Shown: positions 15,635 through 23,509 of the stretch, piece after piece
How positions within the stretch are numbered: position 1 is the stretch's first letter
Layout: the number at the start of each line of letters is the position of its first letter
From: a virus
Direction: 5' to 3' (one strand)
DNA length: 23,509 nucleotides
Virus record (IMG/VR): IMGVR_UViG_3300025151_000309
Coordinates: 1 to 23,509 of that record
The notes under the pieces: model-generated
Seen by the model: only the letters and a program-made list of their open reading frames with translations
The model's database searches: none
Told to the model about the DNA's origin: nothing
Position numbers and translations under genes: made by a program

Positions 15635-18600
15635 TTAGTTAACTGTTTCTGGAAGTGCTCCAGTTTTTCTAAGTCCTTCACCTCTTCTTTGGATTGTTGG
15701 GAAGGTTGATAAACCAACATCAACAGTTTTTCCAGTAACTCCAATAGAAATTGGATTATTTGATCTGGTTATGCTGGTAAATAATCCCCAAGAGAACTCA
15801 CCTACAAAATCTCCTTCTGAAGAAATACCTGATGTATCTGTTGATGAGTGAACGTTGCAAGTTACAATACCAACATTACCACTAACACTTATCTCACCAA
15901 CATAGTAAACGTTATCCAAGAATGTTGTTCCAATACCAACAACAGCAGAATTAGATTCAATGACAGATGTAACTCCAGTGCCAATGTGAGTATTTCTAAT
16001 CATTATTGGATATCCAACCTGAAGGTCACCTCCAAAACTTGCTCCTCTATCAAGGAAGAACTTGAGTGCCTTTGAATGACCACCCCATCCACTAACTGCT
16101 TCAATACCAGTTACAATTCCAGAGAATCCTTTGACATCTGCAATAACTCCAAGAGATTCTGTAGTTGGGTCTGGTAAAGGAACAATAGTATTTGGAGCAG
16201 AACTATAACCAAATCCAGGATTTGTTATTGTTGTTCCAGTAAGTGTCCCACCAGTTCCTACTGTTGCAGTTGCAGCTGCAGTTGTACCAAAACCAACTCC
16301 AACTCTAAATGGGTTTTGGAACTTAATGTTTACTGTAGATCCAGTATATCCACTTCCTGCATCTACAATTGTAAGTGCACTGACAGATCCATTACCATCA
16401 ATAGTTGCAGTTATATTTGCAGGTGATGGTTCTGTCGCTTGATCAACAAGTAATGCTGTAAGTGCATTATAATTTGGAGGTGGAGTTCCCATATTGTAAG
16501 TGAAGTTACTTACATCATCTACGAAAATTCTATTATCTGAGGAATCGATATCAAAAATAACTTTTGCTGTTGGATATATCTGAGCAATTGTTGATTTTCT
16601 TGTTTTAGAAATAATTGCACCATTAATCTCAAGATCACGTTTTTGTTTTGTCCAGTAGAGTGGTTTATCGTTAACCTCATCAATTCCATCACCTAAGTAG
16701 AGATTAGTTTCGAATTTATCTGATGATGTAATATCAAAGACCGTTCTTGGATCTTGAGTTTTTGTCATACTGACAAGATCATCTCTGAATAACTGGACAG
16801 TATCTCCTGCCTCAATTGTAGGAAGAATATTATCCACAAATACATCATCTAATCCCCTTGTTCCTCTGTAGAAGAATACATCAATAACATCAGTTGGTTT
16901 TGGAGGAACGGAGAACGCAAATGAAGCTCCACCATCGAATGTATAAGAATCACCTGGTTCTTGAATAACGCCATTTATCATTACAAGAAGTCCATTTTGA
17001 AGTTCTACTCTAGAGTCTTCTGGTTTTTCAAAACTCAACAAAGATCCATTATAGAAGAGTGGGAATCTAATTCTAAATCCATCCTGGTAATTTTTGATTG
17101 AGTCAATAAAGTCGAGTTCTCCAAATTGCCATGCTCCAAAATTATCATGGAATACTTCCAACACTTCAAACTGCAACTCTGATATTGGATTAGAAAGATT
17201 AATGTCAGTTACAAGTCCGACTGGTGTGAACTTATCACCTTTTCTAAATGCATATCCGTTTCTGGCAATATTGAAAGAATTTACATTGAAGAAAGTTGAT
17301 CCTACTCCAACAGTATTGCTGGCACCAACAACGATATCCAATAATAATCCATCTCCAGTATCTACAGTTGGTCCAACTCCAAGTCTAGAAATGCCCGTTA
17401 CTCCAAGTCCAGCATAAGATGGCTCTGATACAAGTATCTGTGGATTTGTATATCCAGTTCCACCGTTAGTAATATTGAATACTACTGTACCACCTATGCC
17501 CGCAGTTCCTGTAATTGCTGCATTGGAACCATTAGGATCTGATATGGTTACATTTATAGGAGTCAAGTGGTTATAACCAGATCCAAAGGTTCCACCTGTT
17601 ATTCCCGTAGTAAGACCTGTTATGGTTCCACTGCCATTAATAGTAGCAGTGACAGCAGCACCAGCAAGAGGTGCATACCCAAGTCCTCCAGTAAATCCGA
17701 GAGAAACAATTACACCACCTCTTGGAATTTCGTTCTGATTAACATCAGATTCAGAAATAACAACATTATTACTACCATCTGTTCTTATTCCAGAGAATCT
17801 AATACTACTTACTCCAGGAGAAGGAGCAAGTGTTTCAATAATGCTGAAATTATTTGATGGATTATTCTCTGTTGTTGGTGTTTGGAATATTCCATTAATG
17901 AATACAATACCATTTCCACCAGTTGTTCCAATACCAGAGGTATTAACCCCACTAACCGTAAGAGTATGAGTTCTCTCCTTTCCATCAAATGAAGAGGATA
18001 CGTCATCATAAACTTGGTTTGAAGAATAATCTTTTCTGAGGAAAACTCTACCGGTAAAATCAGAAGTTTCAAATTTTAAGTTGTTTTCTGTTCTGGTAAT
18101 GTTAGAGTTTCCTCTAGGTGGTGTGATGAAGTGAATACTGTCACCAACAATGTTATATGATCCTTTGTATATTCTAGCAGCTGCTGAATTAGCATGGTTT
18201 GTTGCTGCAGAACCAACAGAACCTCTCTCAACGTTAACAAGAGGAATTGTGCCTGTATTGGTTATAGGACCTGATGCCGCAACGCCAAGACCAACATTAA
18301 CAATTCTCATGTATTCATCATCAATTTTTAATAATTCCAGTGGATTGACCGAACTGATATCATTAAGTCGGAATGTTGTTGCCGTGGTTGAAATACTGCC
18401 ATTTAAAGTTTTAGCAACATTTGTGAACAGTAAAGGATACTGTGCAATATTATCCAATGTGATAATTGCCTTTTCATTTCTCTTTGCCATTGCAAATTCA
18501 TGTGCATTACCTTCACCAGAAGAAGTGATAGTAACTGCAGTTCCAGCAGCTGCATGTGCTTTTGTGGTTGCAATTTGGAAAGTGTCCTCAGTTACAACAA

Positions 18601-21600
18601 TTGCAAATACTTGTGTTGGAAGTTGTGCTTCAATGGATCCTTGCTTATACATCATAGGAGTTGATCCAACACCAACAAAAGTTGATCCTGGAGTGTATAT
18701 CAACTCCTCAGCATTACTGAAGAAGTGGTCTTTGACAGTGAATACCCCGGTAGACTGATTGAGAGTTGTAGAGTCTTCAGGGTTAATAGTCTTAGCAAAA
18801 ATTGGAGTGGTATTTGATCTAAGTACAAAGTCAGTCTTATTAATTCTATCTCCGTTTATTGCAAGATATTGCGAAGTATTTAAATCTTCAATAGAATTTC
18901 CAAATAATAAGGATGGTGACTCATTGACAAAATCAGCACTGGTATAGAAACATTCACTGAATGCCTTTATTTCTGTATCTCCGTTGTGATTTGCATCTGG
19001 ATAGAATTTGACCAGAACATTATCACCACTGAATTCACCACCAAAAGTTCCAATACCTAAAGTACTACCTATTGAGATGAAAGAAGATTGTTGGGTGAAT
19101 ACATTAGTTCCGTCATGAACCATCATTAACTGATGAACTGACTTAGTAGTATCTCCAATACTAACTTCCACTAAAGATCTTGATGAATCAAAATTGTTCT
19201 TATCTAAGGTTAAGAATGCTGTCGAAACTCCGGAAGTTGTAGTTGTAAATCCAGTTTCATATATTGCAGATCTCTCTGCACCAATTGGTTGTGTTGGTAG
19301 TCTATATCTAAATGTTCCAACACCAACTGCAGTTGTTCCAAACCCAACAGTTCTTGTTCTAAGGACAACATCCTCAGCAGAATCATTAAGATATGTTAGA
19401 CTGACTATTCCAGAGTTTACAGTAGCACCAAAAGAACCGATAAAGTTACTAGAACCGGCAATTGCACTAGTATCAAAATAATATTCTGCAAGGTTCGTAT
19501 CATCTCCATCATGTGTTAAATATAATTCAACAAAATTAGTTTCACCACTTACTTCTTTAGTGACGAGTGCATTTACATACAGTGCAGTGAACTTATCAGT
19601 TGAAACACCGATAACTGATTCTGTAGTATTAATAAGAACTGTTTGAGCACGACTGGTTAAGTCTATGAATCCTATCGATGATGTTCCAATTCCAATAGTA
19701 GAATTATTAAATCTCTTCTCAATAAACTTAATATCATACTCTGTATCATATGGATCCTCTGGAGTAAATCTTAAGAAAGTATCTCCAAACTCATCCGTTT
19801 CTAAACTAAAATCTCCATATTGCTCATCATTCTCAGTCGTAAATCCAAGACCCACATTTACCAAAGACTGTTTCTCTAGAACAAGTTTGTTATTATTGAT
19901 AGAATCATTTAAAAATACCATATTAGTTAATTGAATATGGTCTTTTCCACTAATATCACTTACTTTAAGTACATAGTTATTATAAAGACTGGAATTATCG
20001 ATTTTTAAAATATCTTTATACTCAAGAGGTTCATTATCAGAACTAGAGAACTGATCTTGTATATCATCAATTTTTAATACTCTATTTGATAAAGCTTCAG
20101 TGTAATTTGTAAGTCTCTTTTGACTCAATCTTATGAATTTAGATCTATCAGTTAAAATATCAATGTCTTTAGCATAGTCAAAGTTGTTAATAGTATCAAC
20201 TCTCTTTTCATCAATATAATCTCTAATAATTGTTGTTACTTCCTTAGTTGTAGATATGCCAATTCTTTCATCAGAATCAGATATGACTTCAGTGTCTGCA
20301 AAGTTTTTGATACCAACACTATGAACTAAACTATTGACTGGTGTTCTAATATCTTTCCATTGCTGTTTACTCTTAATAGAATATGAAAGATTTTGATAAT
20401 AATCATTATCTGGTAAAACTTGATAATCCTCATTCAGTTTTCCAGTTTGTTTCTCCCAACCCTCATCTTTTCTGTTAGAGAATTTGATTTCATAAATTCC
20501 ATCATAATTTGTAAGAGTTTCAATCGTTGCAATGTTTCCGGATGTTTTTCCTGTAATTGTTTCACCAACAGAAAGTTGATATGAACCAAATACTTTAATC
20601 AAACCAGTATTATCAAATCCAATGACTTCTAAATCTCTTTCTATGTCGTCAGATAAGAGTTTTTCACCAACTTCAAAATTAGATAATGCCAGTTCAATAG
20701 TGAACGATGGATACTTTGTTTTATTAACTACAGTAGCATATGAATCGGTAATAGTTTGTGCTATTCCTGTTTGAGTTGTTAATCCGGCCAGATTGAATGT
20801 AACTTGGTCGGCATTAAGACCTGGTGTCAATTTATTTTCATATTTTGATACTGTGAAGAATTTAAATCCATAATCACTTGCATTAAATCCAGTACCATCC
20901 GAACTATACTTAGTAATTCCTTCAACAAATACCTCATCATTTACAGCAAAAACATCTGTAGTAAATCCGGCAGAAGGAGTTGTTAATACGCATGTAAATA
21001 TTCCGGTATTATCGGATAAAACTTGTGTAACACTAACTCCATTTGTATTATTAACTGCAAAGATTTCTGCAGACTGATCTGATATTCCTTTTGGTGGAAC
21101 GTCAATTGAAACATCAATAATTGAACTACCAGATAATGTTGGTCTCAACAAACCACTATCCAATTCCGTTCTAGTGTCATTGTTTACAACAATTAATCTT
21201 GGAGCCTGTACATATCCAACTCCACCATTCGTAACTGTGATAATACCTACAGTGTTCGTATCCTTTAGTGTAATTTTTGGTGATATGAAAGCTTCTGGTT
21301 GAAGAGTTTTATCTGAAGAATATTCAAATCCCTCATTTACAATTTTCGTTTCTAATACTTTACCAATAGTATTAGTCTCTAACGATACAAGTAAATTTTT
21401 ACCATTGGATTTATTGACACTATTGAACAATGGAAGTTTCTTATATCCAGTTCCAGAAGAAACAAGATGTATTTTATCTACTGCTCCAGATGCAGAAGTT
21501 GATTTAGTAGTGTACTCTAAAGTGTCACACTCGGAAGAAGTATAGGAAAGTTTTTCTGGAATGTTCTCCAAAGCAATTTTAAAAGTTGTGATCCCAACTT

Positions 21601-23509
21601 CTGAAATTTGATATTCTTTGTTATATACACTATCTACAAATAATATTTCAGAATAATTTTTAACTTCTTTATCTGATGTGCTAATAAAACCAGATTTTTC
21701 TAAAGAGTAATAAAGTCTATCTGGGAAATTGGATCCATGAGAAATGGTGAAGGTTGCATTTGCAGATCCAATTGTACCAGAACTAGATGTATTAAATGTA
21801 CTGCTATTTCCAATAGAAACAAATTCGTTCTTAAATTCTCTATCATAGAATACTTTAAATTCATATCCAGTCAAAGAAGAATCTGAAAGATCAAAAACAA
21901 GATTATTATTTTTTATAGATTCAATTTTTGGATTGACTTTAGAAATAGTTTGAGATGCACCACCAGTAGATCCAAAACTTACGATTGCTGGAGGATTACT
22001 ATTGGTATTTACTAAAGTTTCACACAATTGAATGTTATCTTTTGTGTAATTATAAACATAATATGATCCTGTTTGAAGACCTGATATTACAGTATCTGCG
22101 TCATAATATATCTTATCACCAGTTTGGAAATCATGTGAAGGAAAATTAATAATCGACATATCAGCATTGACTGATATGGATGAGAATCCTATGGGATTAA
22201 CTTGAATATTTTCAGTGTTATAATTTCTATTTACTCTAATAGCAGTAGAAGTACCAATACCTACAGAGAGATTTGGTTCTACATTGAGTGTTATAAGGTC
22301 ACCCTCAGACAATCCATGTGCCGAAGAAATTGAAACAACAGAATTAATTCTTCTAAAAACACCACCAACGTTATCATATCGTTTTAAGAAGAAATAGTCA
22401 TCAGCATTACTACCATTAACTCTGAAGTAAACTTCATCACTATTCAAAGTTGTCTTTATACCAATAGTGTTTGGAGACTTGTTAACTGCATATACAAAGG
22501 TTGGTAAATTAAAAGGTGTTCCTGTTGGAGTGGTGGAAATTGAAATTGCGTTATTAGATCCTTTATTAAATTCAAGTTTCTGATTGGTTTTGAATGGATG
22601 ATCTGGTAAAGATATTCTTTGAGTCGGAACAGATCCAACAATAGTCTCATCTCCAAAACTGTATGTAACTTCTATTCCAATTCCAGGAGTTGTTCCAATA
22701 CCAATCGATTCAGTTGGATTAAAATAAACACGATCTGAAATCCTCGATTCAAAGAAATCAACCTTTTTATCAACTAAAAATGTAACCTGATTAAAAGTTA
22801 CTGCCATTCCTACAGTATGTGCCGTGCCTGTAAGTCCTCTTTTTACTCTAATAACATTTTTATCTGGATATAAATTTAAAATTTCTAAAGTTTCTGTTCC
22901 AATACCAATAGTTGAATTTACATCAGGACTGATTATAACTTCTGAAGGTATATTTGTTACATAAATTTCTGTGCCTCCCGATCCAGCAGGAATTTCTGTA
23001 GTTAAACCAACATTAGGAATTGATACGAGTTCAATTTTATGATATCCATTTAATTTAGAGGATTCGTCAGGAACATTTCTGATATCATTTGTATCAGTAC
23101 TGTCATATTGTTTTGTTATGGAATCTATCTTGACATAATCATTATTGGATAATTTACTACCAGAAGTTCCGGATACGGCTAGTTCAACTTTTTCATCATT
23201 TCTCCAAATAAATTTAACTAAGGCAGCATCTAGTGTAGTCTCAACACTATCAACTGTTTTTCCTTTTAATGAGGAAATATTAGCAGTCAGTCCTCCACCA
23301 CTAGTTCCTGTATTATCAAACTTTAGTGTCTCACCTACTTTGTAGTCTTCACCAGAATTTAAAATATTGATTGAAGATACAGATCCTTCACTGATTGAAT
23401 CGATAATAATCTTTTGTCTCTTGATTTCATTACTTTCAATGATGAAATCGTTATCTGCAGTCGTTTCCGCAATTCTATAACCAAAAGTATTTCTTAGCAG
23501 AGATGAATT
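15635..23509 (-). CDS. Giant virion protein in the T4 gene 7 position, 5' end outside the window
   Basis: The frame is open from the right edge to a TAA at 15635-15637, giving 2624 visible residues. The ATG at 22807 is only residue 235: no stop occurs in the 234 codons before it, and they encode related sequence (NSGEDYKVGETLKF; a VIRVKRGLTGTAHTVG unit directly before that Met). The true start lies outside the window. The protein is a mosaic of beta-rich modules: GxGY units, a GETITGKTSGNIATIE unit near 20.55 kb, a VNVERGSVGSAATNH unit near 18.2 kb, and two NGxxQxP units near 17.9 and 16.97 kb (INGIFQTP; INGVIQEPGDSYTF). The C-terminus (VGLSTFPTIQRRGEGLRKTG) resembles large marine myovirus structural proteins. 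It lies just before gp8, so it may be the wedge initiator equivalent of gp7 (1032 residues in T4), or carry fibre functions; sequence homology to gp7 is not shown. Confidence 0.88.
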   Translation of the reverse strand, partial: NSSLLRNTFGYRIAETTADNDFIIESNEIKRQKIIIDSISEGSVSSINILNSGEDYKVGETLKFDNTGTSGGGLTANISSLKGKTVDSVETTLDAALVKFIWRNDEKVELAVSGTSGSKLSNNDYVKIDSITKQYDSTDTNDIRNVPDESSKLNGYHKIELVSIPNVGLTTEIPAGSGGTEIYVTNIPSEVIISPDVNSTIGIGTETLEILNLYPDKNVIRVKRGLTGTAHTVGMAVTFNQVTFLVDKKVDFFESRISDRVYFNPTESIGIGTTPGIGIEVTYSFGDETIVGSVPTQRISLPDHPFKTNQKLEFNKGSNNAISISTTPTGTPFNLPTFVYAVNKSPNTIGIKTTLNSDEVYFRVNGSNADDYFFLKRYDNVGGVFRRINSVVSISSAHGLSEGDLITLNVEPNLSVGIGTSTAIRVNRNYNTENIQVNPIGFSSISVNADMSIINFPSHDFQTGDKIYYDADTVISGLQTGSYYVYNYTKDNIQLCETLVNTNSNPPAIVSFGSTGGASQTISKVNPKIESIKNNNLVFDLSDSSLTGYEFKVFYDREFKNEFVSIGNSSTFNTSSSGTIGSANATFTISHGSNFPDRLYYSLEKSGFISTSDKEVKNYSEILFVDSVYNKEYQISEVGITTFKIALENIPEKLSYTSSECDTLEYTTKSTSASGAVDKIHLVSSGTGYKKLPLFNSVNKSNGKNLLVSLETNTIGKVLETKIVNEGFEYSSDKTLQPEAFISPKITLKDTNTVGIITVTNGGVGYVQAPRLIVVNNDTRTELDSGLLRPTLSGSSIIDVSIDVPPKGISDQSAEIFAVNNTNGVSVTQVLSDNTGIFTCVLTTPSAGFTTDVFAVNDEVFVEGITKYSSDGTGFNASDYGFKFFTVSKYENKLTPGLNADQVTFNLAGLTTQTGIAQTITDSYATVVNKTKYPSFTIELALSNFEVGEKLLSDDIERDLEVIGFDNTGLIKVFGSYQLSVGETITGKTSGNIATIETLTNYDGIYEIKFSNRKDEGWEKQTGKLNEDYQVLPDNDYYQNLSYSIKSKQQWKDIRTPVNSLVHSVGIKNFADTEVISDSDERIGISTTKEVTTIIRDYIDEKRVDTINNFDYAKDIDILTDRSKFIRLSQKRLTNYTEALSNRVLKIDDIQDQFSSSDNEPLEYKDILKIDNSSLYNNYVLKVSDISGKDHIQLTNMVFLNDSINNNKLVLEKQSLVNVGLGFTTENDEQYGDFSLETDEFGDTFLRFTPEDPYDTEYDIKFIEKRFNNSTIGIGTSSIGFIDLTSRAQTVLINTTESVIGVSTDKFTALYVNALVTKEVSGETNFVELYLTHDGDDTNLAEYYFDTSAIAGSSNFIGSFGATVNSGIVSLTYLNDSAEDVVLRTRTVGFGTTAVGVGTFRYRLPTQPIGAERSAIYETGFTTTTSGVSTAFLTLDKNNFDSSRSLVEVSIGDTTKSVHQLMMVHDGTNVFTQQSSFISIGSTLGIGTFGGEFSGDNVLVKFYPDANHNGDTEIKAFSECFYTSADFVNESPSLLFGNSIEDLNTSQYLAINGDRINKTDFVLRSNTTPIFAKTINPEDSTTLNQSTGVFTVKDHFFSNAEELIYTPGSTFVGVGSTPMMYKQGSIEAQLPTQVFAIVVTEDTFQIATTKAHAAAGTAVTITSSGEGNAHEFAMAKRNEKAIITLDNIAQYPLLFTNVAKTLNGSISTTATTFRLNDISSVNPLELLKIDDEYMRIVNVGLGVAASGPITNTGTIPLVNVERGSVGSAATNHANSAAARIYKGSYNIVGDSIHFITPPRGNSNITRTENNLKFETSDFTGRVFLRKDYSSNQVYDDVSSSFDGKERTHTLTVSGVNTSGIGTTGGNGIVFINGIFQTPTTENNPSNNFSIIETLAPSPGVSSIRFSGIRTDGSNNVVISESDVNQNEIPRGGVIVSLGFTGGLGYAPLAGAAVTATINGSGTITGLTTGITGGTFGSGYNHLTPINVTISDPNGSNAAITGTAGIGGTVVFNITNGGTGYTNPQILVSEPSYAGLGVTGISRLGVGPTVDTGDGLLLDIVVGASNTVGVGSTFFNVNSFNIARNGYAFRKGDKFTPVGLVTDINLSNPISELQFEVLEVFHDNFGAWQFGELDFIDSIKNYQDGFRIRFPLFYNGSLLSFEKPEDSRVELQNGLLVMINGVIQEPGDSYTFDGGASFAFSVPPKPTDVIDVFFYRGTRGLDDVFVDNILPTIEAGDTVQLFRDDLVSMTKTQDPRTVFDITSSDKFETNLYLGDGIDEVNDKPLYWTKQKRDLEINGAIISKTRKSTIAQIYPTAKVIFDIDSSDNRIFVDDVSNFTYNMGTPPPNYNALTALLVDQATEPSPANITATIDGNGSVSALTIVDAGSGYTGSTVNIKFQNPFRVGVGFGTTAAATATVGTGGTLTGTTITNPGFGYSSAPNTIVPLPDPTTESLGVIADVKGFSGIVTGIEAVSGWGGHSKALKFFLDRGASFGGDLQVGYPIMIRNTHIGTGVTSVIESNSAVVGIGTTFLDNVYYVGEISVSGNVGIVTCNVHSSTDTSGISSEGDFVGEFSWGLFTSITRSNNPISIGVTGKTVDVGLSTFPTIQRRGEGLRKTGALPETVN

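Noticed and set aside
15631-15645. AGTTAACT palindrome at the end of the giant gene as an operator or terminator.
   Set aside because: An eight-base AT-rich palindrome is expected by chance here, and it overlaps the stop codon context without a T-run.
17809-18072. An 87-codon minus-strand frame (and a similar one at 22456-22656).
   Set aside because: Both are out-of-frame shadows inside the giant gene, with Leu/Ile-rich low-quality sequence and no independent start signal.
18150-18758. A 202-codon open frame on the plus strand.
   Set aside because: It lies wholly antisense to the gene-7-position giant, has no ribosome site, and its hydrophobic composition is what the complement of Gly/Thr/Asn-rich beta sequence produces. 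All other plus-strand frames of 60-140 codons are explained the same way.
1-23509. tRNA genes, integrase, transposons, host-derived metabolic genes or defence genes.
   Set aside because: No cloverleaf-like sequence, terminal repeats or enzyme motifs were recognised; the window is fully occupied by virion and packaging genes.

Overview
This window is a piece of the structural (late) gene block of a T4-like myovirus with an AT-rich genome, most likely a marine phage of the cyanophage/pelagiphage type. The grounds are recognisable T4-type neck, tail-terminator, terminase and baseplate-wedge proteins in T4 order; the very large repeat-rich virion proteins that replace other T4 baseplate genes in marine relatives; and T4-style late promoters (TATAAATA). 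I cannot tell from this window whether the host is Synechococcus/Prochlorococcus, SAR11 or another marine bacterium.

Every gene lies on the minus strand, so the transcription order runs from high to low coordinates. (1) 15635-23509: the C-terminal 2624 residues of a giant virion protein whose reading frame runs off the right edge. It occupies the place of T4 gene 7. (2) 14022-15605: gp8, a baseplate wedge subunit. (3) 6465-14015: a 2516-residue DUF4815-type virion protein in the place where T4 keeps genes 9-12. (4) 6274-6468: a 64-residue protein with a predicted helical tail. (5) 5886-6221: a small beta-rich structural protein. (6) 4144-5886: a repeat-built fibre protein directly before gene 13, the place of T4 wac (fibritin whiskers). 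(7) gp13 and (8) gp14, neck proteins, with gp14 greatly enlarged by a glycine/tyrosine repeat array. (9) gp15, the tail terminator. (10) gp16, the small terminase. (11) The first 17 codons of a small cysteine-containing protein, cut by the left edge.

The genes are packed tightly. Junctions are TAATG (three times) or ATGA (once) overlaps, or gaps of at most 52 bases, and no stretch over 300 bases lacks a gene. The only two non-trivial gaps each carry a perfect TATAAATA late promoter: one before gp8, one before the 111-residue protein that begins the fibre-neck-terminase group. This suggests at least two late transcription units here: baseplate (gp8 plus the DUF4815 giant plus the 64-residue protein) and fibre/neck/terminase.

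Together the genes build the baseplate wedges and host-contacting periphery, the neck that joins head to tail, the whisker-like fibres and part of the DNA-packaging motor. I see no tRNA, CRISPR array, transposon, integrase, toxin or defence gene. The most interesting signal is the sharing of several short protein modules (GxGY, GET..SGA, VERG..H and NGxxQxP types) among otherwise unrelated virion proteins, including insertion into the conserved gp8 and gp14 folds. This is a modular-evolution observation, not a new enzymatic system.
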